Origin: Harmothoe impar
Lineage: Eukaryota > Annelida > Polychaeta > Phyllodocida > Polynoidae
DNA length: 64,000 bases
NCBI GenBank assembly: GCA_947462335.1
Contig: OX381721.1
Coordinates: 37,660,488-37,724,487, forward strand
Reading direction: 5' to 3'
Every line of letters starts with the position of its first letter. The stretch's first letter is position 1. The notes beneath the pieces are model-generated. The model had not been told where the DNA came from and did no database searches. It saw only the letters and a list, made by a program, of their open reading frames with translations. The position numbers were made by a program, and so were the translations under genes. Shown in pieces: positions 11,280 through 20,367 of the stretch.

Positions 11280-13560
11280 TGGTATTTCTTCATGACTAAA
11301 TTACCCTCTTATAGATTTGTTTCATCTGTGGGCTGGACAGAACAAATGACTAGGCTCCTTGCAGAAACAAATCTAAATCTATCTGTCCCCAGTTATTCCC
11401 TTTAATAGGATCAACTGTTGCATGTTAGAAGGTCATGTCATTAGGTAAAACTGGAGGATCTGTGCTCACTGAACTTCTGTATCAACTTATCAACCCTACC
11501 CCTAAGTCAAACACACCCTAGTTGACATCTTCAATACATACAGCTGATAAAGAGATCATTTGCCTTTAATATGACTGGGGGTGGGTGAATGCTAAGGGCT
11601 AGGGGTGGACGAACACTTTAATAAATTGTAAAGTAGCTTTGAGAGTTGATGATATAGGCAGGTAAGGGATGTGTACTAAACTAAAGTAATAATTCAATGG
11701 TCAGATTACACCAGATAAAACAAAATATAAAAAAATGGTGTCACTTCCAGCAGATATCTCTCTAATTAGAACTACAACAACAGTGAATTCACGTGAAAGA
11801 AGCAGTCCAATCAACATTTCATTTCTGTCCTTGTAAGCCACTCGAATAGCCTTCATAAGAATTTCCCAAAACTGCTATTCAATTAAGTCATAGTCTGGTG
11901 CTAGGGGAGGGGTACCAAGCTTAAAAGTGGTAATTGCCAGATTAGTAGGCTAATGAAGGTAACTATAGAAATTAGCCAGGGAGCCATGGTTGTCTGCTCT
12001 CATTATCATCATCACTGAAAACACAGACTACAGGTTTGGATGTCCTGTAAAGCCATATGGTCACACCGCAGAGCCCCTCTTTCCTTTACTCCAATTGTAT
12101 ATTGTATTGATTATGTAACATCACTTAATATTAGGTCATAAATATGAATTAGTAGTAATAATTCATATTGATTATAGATTCTCATCTTATTAGTATATCA
12201 TAGACCTAGACATTGTTAGAGGTCGATAAGGGTAACATGTATATTACCCAGGTACTTCACACTAGTCAATCCGAGCAAACCCCCGTGCATTATTAATCCA
12301 TATATCACAAAGCACGCCACATACGCTGCCCAGAGAGAGACGGTGTGGTGCGCTGACCTACTGACCACCACTAACTACTATCTACCAATCATTTAACATG
12401 TGCCATATTAGTATTAAGAGGTTATCCAATCACGATCCATGTACCATATACCACACCTGTGATGTCACTAGCCAACCCCCTTGCAGTACTTGAATTTAAG
12501 GTGCTGTACTGGAGGAGGAGGGTAACAGAGGACGGCAGGTGGTCACTAGCCATGTAAAAAGACAGAATAAACCATAAGTATCACTTTAACCTGGTGACAG
12601 TTTTTGAAGGCTCATCTAACGTGGGAGTTTGTTGCCCACAATATGGTGGTGGGATAGGGAAGATGCCTTTTTGTTGGTACCAGAGCCACGCAGCTAAAAG
12701 ATACCATTGACCTACTCAAAAGAGACAACTTCACTTTGACCCCATATTCTAATCTCTGATAAGCCCAGCTTGTACATATTGTGTGTCATATTGGTGTAAT
12801 TCTCTGCTTTTCTATTTCATTTCACAATTTAGTGTGCATTGTTATTGAGTTGTCACAATTTCAAAAAAGGAAATAGAATGCACTCATCAAAGGTGTCTTC
12901 CATCTTACCATGTCAGTGTATCAAATGACCATAGTCTGGAGCGTAGGAATAATGACAGGAGGGGAAGACAACTTTGTGTTAATAATTTACCCTCTTTGTG
13001 TTGTTGTAATTAATTAAACAAATAAATTTAGTAAAAAGAAGGTGAGAAGAAATTAAACTGAATTCCAGGCTCACACGCCACATACCAGCCTACCTCCCCC
13101 ACATAAGAGATTCTTTGTTTTATTCTTTTGTTTCATAACTTAGCCTCTATCAAAAATATTCGCCTGAGATACTGAGAAACTCCCTGAAGCTAATAAGTCT
13201 AATGCCTATCAAGAGACTCAATAAAGAGCGAACCAAATGAACAATGAGTCGGGAAATGAAATGATAATGTGTGCAGAAGAAAATACACTACATCATAATC
13301 AAGTTTAGGGCCTCAAACCTTCCATTAACCTTTTGCTAATCTAGGTAGACCTATAAAAGATAGTATTGCAGCAATACTGACCAATTCTATGGAGTTGATT
13401 AATTATGACAACTCTTTATTCCTGTACCATAGTGTATACTGATGAATGGGGAAAACTGCTTTGATACGTATATATGGGTCAGAAATCTCGAAAATGGACT
13501 AATCTGGGGGCAGAAATATATCAGATTGAAAATTCAGCAAACTCAATTCATCTTAAAGCA
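11280..13560. other. non-coding stretch, nothing firmly recognised
   Basis: AT-rich host sequence. A palindrome GGGTAACATGTATATTACCC lies at about 12230 and a GA-rich segment at about 12510-12540. I see no exon, RNA gene or element with defined ends. Confidence 0.4.
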
Positions 13561-13619
13561 AGTTTATTTTATTGAAGGACTAGTATCTTGGCTCCATGAA
13601 CACATAAATTGGACGGCTT

Positions 13620-13764
13620 AACTCCCAGGGTGTCAGTTTTTATTCACCGGCGAACATTTGTTGATATAAAAGTGTCGGAGCATACAACTAAAATATCAGT
13701 CAGCTGGTAGAATGCTTTGAAAACACCACAGAACCTTCTAGTTTGGCCTCCAACTGGCCACAGT
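13620..13764 (-). mobile_element. left remnant of the CCGACACTTTTA repeat, interrupted by the Polinton-like element
   Basis: CAGTTTTTATTCACCGGCGA at 13634 is the reverse complement of the end seen at 40711-40732, and 13667-13685 carries the motif TAAAAGTGTCGGAGCATAC. The rest of this repeat resumes at 23252. Confidence 0.6.
13759..13764. other. 6-bp target site duplication, left (CACAGT)
   Basis: Identical to 23252-23257, directly outside the right TIR. A 6-bp duplication is characteristic of Polinton/Maverick integration. Confidence 0.85.
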
Positions 13765-13830
13765 AGTAGTATAGTATGTATCGGAACGGGACTATAGTTA
13801 AGTACTGTTTATTACTCAATCGACCTGCAG

Positions 13831-14083
13831 CCAATCAGAGGCCTCCCTTTTGGCGGGAAATTCAAAAGCAGCCAATGAGAGGCCTCCCTTTTGGCGGGAA
13901 ATTCAAATAGGTCACGTGACCGGAAGTGACCTACTTCCGGTCACGTGACCTTTGGGCGGGAAATTCAAATAGGTCACGTGACCGGAAGTGACCTACTTAA
14001 GAGGGTCACGTGACCACCATGTTGGCGGGAAATTCAAATAGGTCACGTGACGGGAAGTGACCTACTTAAGGGGGTCACGTGAC
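13831..14083 (+). promoter_or_regulatory. dense promoter-like array in left TIR: CCAAT, E2F/CHR, CACGTG and ETS motifs
   Basis: Exact motif copies: CCAATCAG at 13831 and CCAATGAG at 13872 (NF-Y type); GGCGGGAAA at 13852, 13893, 13955 and 14024 (E2F type), each followed by TTCAAA, the reverse of TTTGAA (CHR, MuvB type); GTCACGTGAC at 13911, 13940, 13973, 14005, 14042 and 14074 (USF/MITF/TFEB type palindrome); CCGGAAGTG at 13920 and 13982 with an inverted partner at 13932 (ETS type). The combination is typical of animal cell-cycle promoters. Function is inferred from motifs only. Confidence 0.65.
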
Positions 14084-14209
14084 TACTAGGTTGGCTTTCA
14101 AAATAAGTCACTTGAGATTTTGATGGATAAATAAATTTAAAAAAAGAAAAAAAAAGCAAGCTGAAAAAGCTTGCTAAAAAATAATTTAAAAATGCGGCTC
14201 TTTTTTTCT

Positions 14210-14300
14210 AGGAGGGGGGGAGAGGGGCACTCTGGGGGGCACTCTTTAAGATGCATGGGGGGGGAGGGGGGGAGGGGGGGAGGGGCAGGGTTTTTTAAGA
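14210..14300 (+). other. G-rich tract with quadruplex potential
   Basis: Many runs of 4-8 G separated by single A or short spacers, ending GGGGAGGGGCAGGG. Mirrored as a C-rich tract at about 22720-22803 in the right TIR, so the two element ends have opposite G-strand polarity. Confidence 0.6.
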
Positions 14301-14303
14301 GTG

Positions 14304-14352
14304 AGACTCGCTTCTCTGTCCTCTCTAAAAGAGAGGGCAGAGAGGCGAGTCT
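14304..14352 (+). ncRNA. near-perfect 49-nt hairpin (pre-miRNA-like or structural), left TIR
   Basis: A 23-bp uninterrupted stem with a 3-nt loop: AGACTCGCTTCTCTGTC at the 5' side pairs with the 3' side ending GGCGAGTCT, using two G-U pairs on this strand. The right TIR copy keeps the fold. The loop is very short for a canonical metazoan pre-miRNA, so a siRNA source, terminator or DNA structure is equally possible. Confidence 0.4.
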
Positions 14353-14649
14353 ACTTACAATGAAAGGTATCATGATCGCGTTTATGATGATGTGCATCAT
14401 GATGTGACTATCTTACAACCCTATGAGAAATAAGCAAGACATGGGCGTACTTACACGGGCTATTTGTAAACTAATTTCTCTTGAATCTATTAACAGCTCA
14501 CATTTTTTTCTTAGATGACATCTGACAGCTGCTTGCTAGGCTAAGATATTGTTAAATAAACAACTTGGAAAGCTAATTACAGTTTTCTGGCTTGAAATAT
14601 AGTCTTTCAACAGACTTTTTTTCTCATCTTACACAGAGGCAAATATCAG

Positions 14650-15000
14650 AGACACCCAATGGCGCTTAAACTGCTCTCAGCCAAGGGTCGGGCACTGCTG
14701 GACTATAATAGACGGGTCAAGGACCGTTCTACTGTGGGTCAGGCTAGGTCGGACATTCAATAACGCGACTTTAGCAAAACTTGCTTGAAAGTCTGACCAT
14801 GCGAGATCCTTATGCCCCAGTCTGTCAATGCTGTCCAGACTTTCAAGCAAGGTTGTCAAAGACCTACCTGTCATTGAATGTCCGACTTAGCCTGCCTGAC
14901 CCTCAGTAGAACGGTCCTTGACTCATCTATTATAGTCCAGCAGCGCCCGACCCCTGTATGAGAGGGGTATTGACACCATTGGCTGACTCTGATAATTCGC
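14650..15000. repeat. 350-bp foldback just inside left TIR
   Basis: The outer arm 14650-14760 (with GGGTCGGGC, GACTATAATAGA, AAGGACCGTTCTACT, GTCGGACATTCAAT) is matched in reverse by about 14870-14995 (ATTGAATGTCCGAC, AGTAGAACGGTCCTTGA, TCTATTATAGTC, GCCCGACCC), and a shorter inner pair (ACTTGCTTGAAAGTCT and AGACTTTCAAGCAAGG) closes the centre. If transcribed it would form a long hairpin RNA. Confidence 0.75.
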
Positions 15001-15099
15001 CTGTGTGCACGGGGGGAGGAGAGGGTTTACAGCTTGCGCTTATAGAGCACTACTAGTGGAGGTTTGGATGAGGCGACTATGACATATGATATTTGTCTT

Positions 15100-15230
15100 A
15101 AAAAATAGCCATGGCACATGTCGATGTCGCTTAATTATGCTCATATCTCATGTCGATTTTAAGAATTGCTCATGTCACCTGTCACTGTGTTTTTCAAGCT
15201 TCATGTCAAATGTCACTAGGCTTCAGTGGT
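15100..15230 (-). repeat. TGTCACNTGTCACT / CATGTCGATTTTAAGAA repeat block
   Basis: Contains CATGTCGATTTTAAGAA, CATGTCACCTGTCACT and CATGTCAAATGTCACTAG. The same modules in reverse orientation recur several times at 20640-20880 and once near 19520-19570. Confidence 0.6.
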
Positions 15231-15237
15231 CCACACC

Positions 15238-15600
15238 ACCGCTGCTGCTGCTGCTGCTGTCGGTGCTGCTGCTTGTGCTGCTTGTGCTGCTCATGCAGCA
15301 GCTGCTGGCTGCTTGTGCTGCTGCTGCTGCTGCTGACAGATGCTACTGCTTGTGCTACTGCTCGTGCAGCAGCTGCCAGCAGCTGCTGAAGCAGCTGCTG
15401 GCAGCTGCTGGCTGCTTGTGCTGCTGACAAGGTCATGGGGGCTGCTGCTGACGATGTCACGGATGCTGCTGACAAATGCTACGGCTTGTGCTGCTCGTGC
15501 TGCTTGTGCTGCTGAAGTCGCTGCCAGCTGCTTGTGCTGCACGTGCAGCTGCTGCTGAAGCCGCTGCTAGATGCTGCTGCTTGTGCTGCACGAGACTGAG
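15238..15600. repeat. imperfect (CTG)n / CAGCTG-rich tract
   Basis: Runs of GCTGCTGCTGCTGCTG alternate with GCTTGTGCTGC and GCAGCTGCTGGCAGC modules for about 360 bp. Because CAGCAGCTGCTG is self-complementary, the tract can form many small hairpins. All open frames through it are low-complexity and not credible genes. Confidence 0.8.
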
Positions 15601-16130
15601 TAGCCGCTATTCGGCGTTTCACTCCTTATGTACCCTGTCCTAGTTAATCCTCTTAAACGGCTGAAAAGGCTCTCTCAGCACAGAGACTCTACTCAATGTA
15701 AGAGATCAGTTAAGTAAGTTTTCACATGCCACCTGACTACTGCGGGAGGGTTTAGACTTAAGCAGCTTAGTGCACGCACGTGTCTGTTAGAAAAGCTACC
15801 TGCACACCTGCCTTCCTTTTTTCACTAGTATTTACCCCCTGCCGACTTATAAGGCACCTATACACGCCTTCTTGCTTCTAGAGCTAAGCTGACTGGCAGC
15901 TATTTTAAAAGAGAATACTGGTTACCTGTATAACGGATAAGGGGGTTATGAGATTAGCGTGTGTATACAAAAAAAAACAAAAAAAAAAGCTACAGGGGGC
16001 GCGTGTCTGTCTGTGAGGTAGAGTCCATGTGGTAAGCGACTCAAGTGTAAAACAACAGCACCTCCTCTTGTCGCAGTGAGTGGTGTGGACGGCGGGTGGC
16101 TAGTTGAATTTAAGCGTCAGCTTGAAAGAT

Positions 16131-16398
16131 AAGGCCAAATAAAAAAAAAGGATTGTTTCAGGTCACCTGACCGACCCTAGCAAAACAGGGTCGACCCTAC
16201 GTTTTTTTTTAAGCAAGTTTGAAGAAAATTTCATATTTTTATACTTTTTGGGTCATTTTTAGAATTTCCACGGAGGATGGCTAGTACTTTCATGTTAAAA
16301 AAATAAAATAAAATAAAATAAAAATCCGACCTACCGACCCCAGTCTTTCTGCCCATGTTACCTGAAACATACCTTTTTTTTTCTTTTTTTTTGGCTTA
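16131..16398. mobile_element. nested MITE, GGCCAAA family
   Basis: Left AAGGCCAAATAAAAAAAAAG with TTTCAGGTCACCTGACCGAC; right TTACCTGAAACATACC then TTTTTTTTTGGCTTAA as inverted repeat. Interior has ATAAAATAAAATAAAAT and CCGACCTACCGACC. Inserted in the larger element. Confidence 0.65.
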
Positions 16399-16654
16399 AT
16401 CCGTTCACGGGCTGGCGCGTCACACCTGTCGTTAATCACCCCCTGTAGTCTTTGTATACACAGGTGACTCGGCTTTATCTCTTCACCAGCTATAATCCCA
16501 TATACATGTAGCGCACGTTACACTCGTTAATTCTCTTTTCATGCTGATGGATTAGGGGTGGAAGGGTTCAGGTGAAAAGCGATTTGACTCTCTCTGGAAG
16601 AGGGTTGGAGCTCTAGGTGAAAACAAGCTTTGAACATCCAGATTAGCTGCTCTC

Positions 16655-16810
16655 TCGGCTATATAAAGAGCCTCATTTTTTCTAATCTCTGCCCACTTCG
16701 TCTTGTTGTACACTATCAGTCACGAGGCAGACGCTGGAAGTAGCAGATGTTTGCAGTATGGTTTACACAGAGGTTACCTGCTAATAGGATTTTGTCAGAA
16801 TAGGGTGAGT
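16655..16810 (+). promoter_or_regulatory. TATA-box promoter with leader and splice donor
   Basis: GCTATATAAAGAG at about 16659 is a strong TATA box. About 145 bp downstream GGGTGAGTT at 16803 provides a consensus splice donor. This looks like the 5' end of a polymerase II transcript within the element. The downstream acceptor is unknown; a pyrimidine-rich AG (CTCCTTTTCTCGCAG, ending about 21540) is one candidate. Confidence 0.4.
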
Positions 16811-16846
16811 TGCTATTAAAATGAACATTTTAAATGGTTTGTTGAT

Positions 16847-17023
16847 ATGGTATCTGATGTTAATGAGCTAACACCTAACATTGAGGATTATGACCTCCCA
16901 GAGGGACGTCTCGCTAAATTCTCCAGTCTTGACTATAGTCTTAACTGTCTAAAGACTGTGGAGCGCGTTAATGGGGGGGCCTCCTTACTAATTTCACTTG
17001 ACCAGGCCAGCAGGGTCAACTAG
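16847..17023 (+). CDS. possible 58-residue ORF downstream of the TATA promoter
   Basis: ATG at 16847, stop TAG at 17021-17023. The product is acidic at the start (MVSDVNELTPNIEDYDLPEG) and then RLAKFSSLDYSLNCLKTVE; no signal peptide, membrane segment or known domain. It follows the TATA box by about 190 bp, but upstream ATGs exist in the leader. The last third falls in a block repeated at 17900 where indels break the frame, which argues against selection there. I do not recognise it; chance is quite possible at this length. Confidence 0.2.
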   Translation: MVSDVNELTPNIEDYDLPEGRLAKFSSLDYSLNCLKTVERVNGGASLLISLDQASRVN

Positions 17024-17360
17024 GCTAGGTAATTACAACCACAAGGGTGGCTACTCAACATGCAAGTAGACCTACTACTACGAGATTGTCTTTTGACCAC
17101 TCTGCTGCCGCCTGCTGGTCTGGCCATTACATGCTCTAGTGTAGCTCTCCGCTCTTTTCGTCAGATGACGCCACAATAGGGTTTTTGTACATTTCCACGA
17201 TACTCGCGAACATTTTAAACGCATAATGACCTATAATAAGCAACAAAGCACACTTCTAATATATTGAATATAAGAAACATGTCAACGCTGTGTATTTCTG
17301 ATAGAATGAGGCAGATTCTTTGAAATATCAACTAAACTATAGTGAGATTGAAAATACTAC

Positions 17361-17395
17361 ACCATATCTAAAGCGATATAAAAGCTATATAAAGT
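17361..17395 (+). promoter_or_regulatory. TATA region of structured-RNA unit 1
   Basis: GATATAAAAGCTATATAAAG precedes GTCAGAACCTC. The preceding ACTACACCATATCTAA block is conserved in unit 2 (18451-18470), as expected for a proximal element of a small-RNA promoter. Confidence 0.45.
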
Positions 17396-17399
17396 CAGA

Positions 17400-17582
17400 A
17401 CCTCTGACGGATTGGTAGGATCACTCAACCATTCGTCCTCGAAAGCAACACAGGGTTCCCGTCCAACAGGACTCTGAGCCTTGTCGCTTTTGAGGAAGGT
17501 TTGATCTCATGTTGCTTAACATGTGGTGTAATTAATCAACACGGCGGCCCCTCTTTAGGGGCCACACAATAAACAAAGAATA
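17400..17582 (+). ncRNA. candidate structured non-coding RNA, unit 1
   Basis: Downstream of the TATA region, three hairpins follow. First, 17437-17495: CCTCGAAAGC pairs with GCTTTTGAGG (10 bp), inside it ACAGGGTTC pairs with GAGCCTTGT and GTCC with GGAC around an AACA loop. Second, 17508-17523: CATGTT-GCTT-AACATG. Third, 17546-17563: GGCCCCT-CTTT-AGGGGCC, followed by ACACAATAAACAAAGAATA. The third hairpin and tail are identical in unit 2 while the body differs but refolds. The tail hairpin resembles the histone mRNA 3' stem-loop in layout (T-A closing pair, 4-nt loop) but has one extra base pair; the tail also recalls an snRNA 3' box and contains AATAAA. No long open frame. RNA class unknown. 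Confidence 0.5.
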
Positions 17583-18450
17583 AAAAGGGAAGACCTTAGG
17601 TTTAAAGTGAATCTCCCAGGATTTTGGCGAAGTCGACAAAGGGGTAGATAACAGATTAACCTGCAAGAGACTATACGCAAACCTTGATACTCTCAGAGGG
17701 GGAGTCCCATATTGCGGACTTGTGGTCAGATCTATCCCTTCTAGGGGGCAGGTTGCATGTCGTAAATGTCTACTACAGACATTGGGATATATTGTTAATC
17801 TTACTCTAGGGTCTCCATAATTAGACCCTGAATCCGTTGTTAAACGGGTGTGAGGGGGTGGTAACTAATACTTATGAGATGTTAGCTTAGTTCATAGTCT
17901 CCTTACCAATTTTCACTTGACCAGGCTGGCAGAGCCAACTAGTCTAGGTAATTATAACCACAAGGGCGGCTACTCAAGATCTAAGTAGACCTACTACTAC
18001 GAGATTGTCTTTTTGGTCCTTCTGCTGCTTAGTTATTACATCCTCCAGTCTAGCTCGCCACACCCTTTGAGCAGCACCACCATTGCCTCGGTAAAAGTGT
18101 AGGGTGTGTGCTTTCCACCTTCAGGTATCCATAGATTCGATCACTATCACCCCCCTTGAAATGACTTCAGCTGTTAATTAGGGCGTAAAGCCACCAACCA
18201 AGTCCCTGTCAAAAGATGTGAATAACGAAACGCGCTAGTATAGTTCTCCGCTCTTTCGTCAGATGGTGCCACAATAGGGGTTTTGTACATTCCTACGATG
18301 CTCGCGAACATTTCAACGCATAATGAGCTACATAGGCAGCAAAGCGCGCTTCTAATATATTAAAATATAAAAAACAATTCAATATTGTGTATTTCTGATA
18401 GAAATGAGGCGGTTTCCTTAAATACCAACTAAACTATAGCGAGATGAAAA

Positions 18451-18490
18451 ATACCACACCATATCTAAGGCTTTATAAAAAACTATAGAA
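18451..18490 (+). promoter_or_regulatory. TATA region of structured-RNA unit 2
   Basis: ACCACACCATATCTAAGG followed by CTTTATAAAAAACTATAG and GTCAGAACCTC, parallel to unit 1. Confidence 0.45.
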
Positions 18491-18494
18491 AGTC

Positions 18495-18732
18495 AGAACC
18501 TCACACGGATCAGCATTCTGTTTGCAACGGATCACCCCTGACCCACTGGTCCTCGCATGCCACACACGGCTCTGCCGTGTTTGAGCTTTGAGGTATCACC
18601 CATCAAGTGATCCATGCCGCCCAACATGAAGCGTAATTAATAGCTGCTGTTGCATAGCACAGTGGCAGCATCTAACTAACTCTAAAGAGTTAGTCGGCCC
18701 CTCTTTAGGGGCCACACAATAAACAAAGAATA
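18495..18732 (+). ncRNA. candidate structured non-coding RNA, unit 2
   Basis: Paralogue of unit 1. The first hairpin is kept in form but not in sequence: CCTC at 18551 pairs with GAGG ending 18593, and the inner stem is now ACACGG-CTCTG-CCGTGT (18564-18580). Then ATCAC/GTGAT at about 18595-18611, a GCTGC/GCAGC arm at 18643-18669, a perfect 8-bp hairpin ACTAACTC-TAAA-GAGTTAGT (18675-18694), and the shared GGCCCCTCTTTAGGGGCC (18696-18713) with the same ACACAATAAACAAAGAATA tail. Changed bases with kept pairing point to selection on RNA structure, though two copies are too few to prove it. Confidence 0.5.
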
Positions 18733-18995
18733 CCCTGAATCTGGGACCTGCGGGCGAGGGCCCCAACTGTGAAGTCATTATTGGCCACATTGGTAATATC
18801 AATTAAAACTTTAGACAACACCCACCTTAAGTATCATTAACGGACAATATCAATGAACTCAGCATCCGCCTGGTTACCACATTTAGCACCAATTTTACAA
18901 CTCACAGGGGCCACACTAGCCTCACCGCGCTTTTTATTGCTCTGCTGATTTCTCCAATCCAAAACATGAGGTATCTAGTCTAGCTGTGAGCTCAT

Positions 18996-19408
18996 TGGGC
19001 CAAACAAAAAAATAATCCGTGTTCAGGTAACATGGTCCAAAAAAAAATAGGGTAGGTCGGTCGATTTTTTTTTTAGGATTTTTTTTTAGGGTTTTGAGAT
19101 GAGTTGTATGGGAGAATCACAATTGTATAGAGTTGTTATTTGATAATGTAGGACCAATATCTGTCTAATTAAGCCATTATCAGCACTGTTTTTGTCATAG
19201 AAAGGATTTCCTCCCTTCTTATCTTTCAAATGATGACAAATAGGCTAGTTGAAGGTCATTAGGTACTCCTTTCCCCTTTAGTGATAACCTAGATCAAGAA
19301 AAGTCTAAAAAAAATCTAAAAAAAATCTAAAAAAAAAGATTAGGGTCGGGGCAAAATGATAGGGTCGGTCGGGTTACCTGAACACAACTTTTTTTTTGTT
19401 TGGCCTTA
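18996..19408. mobile_element. nested MITE, GGCCAAA family (second copy)
   Basis: GGGCCAAACAAAAAAATAAT with GTTCAGGTAACATGG at the left, GGTTACCTGAACACAAC with TTTGTTTGGCCTTA at the right. Interior TAGGGTAGGTCGGTCG and AAAAAATCT repeats. Confidence 0.7.
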
Positions 19409-19839
19409 GGTAAGTCCTTTGTCGACCTCGCCGGCAAGTCCCGGATTCAGTATAGAAAGACTAAGGGGACGGGGGGTAGGTCTATAGGTTTAGTGCTATC
19501 TGTGTCATTAGACCATTTAAGTGACATGTGACACTAGCATTCTTAAAAATCGACATGCGACATGAATAAGAAATTCTCAATTACGGTGCCCCTACATTTT
19601 CTCCCTTAGTGACACTATTAGTATTATAGTAGTACCGAGAACTATCCTCTTTTTTTTTTTAGAAAACTAAGTAAAAATATCCTTCTTCATGTCCAGTTAC
19701 ATTCAATGCCGATCAATTTGACACTGTAGCAGCCTGTCTCCATATCTGTATGCTGCATAAATGCACAATACACGGTTCTGCACGCACTTAAACCAAGGCT
19801 AACATGGTTGACCTATATAGATATGATACTCTCGTTTTC

Positions 19840-19915
19840 GGGGCTAGTAGAAATTAGGCGTCTAATACGGACGTTCCGGGTTCGAACCCTCACTAAGTTT
19901 TAGTCAAGACGTCTA
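19840..19915 (+). ncRNA. tRNA-like sequence with polymerase III B box (low confidence)
   Basis: GGGTTCGAACCC at 19878-19889 matches the B box. Upstream GCGTC-TAATACG-GACGT gives a 5-bp stem with a 7-nt loop in the right place for an anticodon arm, but position 33 is not T, the T-stem is weak and no acceptor stem closes. A tRNA relic, SINE head or viral-type tRNA-like RNA. Confidence 0.25.
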
Positions 19916-20314
19916 GCCACGTCGCCCATAGGGAAAAAAATTTGGGTTTTTGGACTTTAGGCCTTAATTTGAGGGTGATCCCGGGCTGATAAAAAAATAA
20001 TTCTTGGACGAGCGGATAGCTCTGGATCTCTTTTATCTAAAACAGCGAAAAATTGATTATGGTTTCGCCGCAATTCATCCGACGGGGGGTAATCAGCCCC
20101 CCCCTCTGCCAATCTAGGCAGTGAATTTTGGCGACCGTGCGATCACTCACGGCCACCGCGACGAACCGACAGAAGACCTCGGCATCTTAGTATGATTCGT
20201 GTGACCTACTTAGAGGCTCACACGGTGGAGGTGTGTCCGGCGTTCGGCGCGCTGATTGGCTACTGGTGGGAGGCGCTGTGCCGCGTCAAGAACTTCACCT
20301 ATTAGGGGCGGCTG

Positions 20315-20347
20315 TTAAAGGCGCACTGAGTTGAGGTGCACCTTTAA
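20315..20347. mobile_element. mini palindrome TTAAAGGCGCACTGAG
   Basis: TTAAAGGCGCAC and GTGCACCTTTAA face each other across 9 bases. Same end as the small MITE at 30774-30850. Confidence 0.5.
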
Positions 20348-20367
20348 GCAAGAGCGCGATCCGGCCC

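Larger units (their letters stand above)
13765..14475 (+). repeat. left terminal inverted repeat (711 bp)
   Basis: Matches the reverse complement of 22539-23251 from AGTAGTAT to GTAAACTAAT with few mismatches. In order inward it carries the regulatory array, a G-rich tract, the 49-nt hairpin and a CATCATGATG palindrome. Confidence 0.9.
16980..18735 (+). repeat. tandem duplication of a promoter plus structured-RNA module
   Basis: Unit 1 (about 16980-17585) and unit 2 (about 17890-18735) share, in order: TTTCACTTGACCAGGC, GTAGACCTACTACTACGAGA, CGTCAGATG..GCCACAATAGGG, TACATT, CTCGCGAACATTT, TATTTCTGATAGAA, a TATA region, GTCAGAACCTC, a variable hairpin region, and an identical tail. Unit 2 has an extra block of about 180 bp (18050-18230), part of which recurs at about 21702-21765. 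Confidence 0.8.

Noticed and set aside
14137..14407. Frames of 78-87 codons in the left TIR (and mirrored in the right TIR)
   Set aside because: Produced by poly-G/poly-C and poly-A runs; proline/glycine strings without domain character.
15086..15558. Leucine, glutamine or alanine-rich frames in the CTG tract
   Set aside because: Low-complexity readings of a trinucleotide-rich repeat in four or more frames; no start context or flanking coding.
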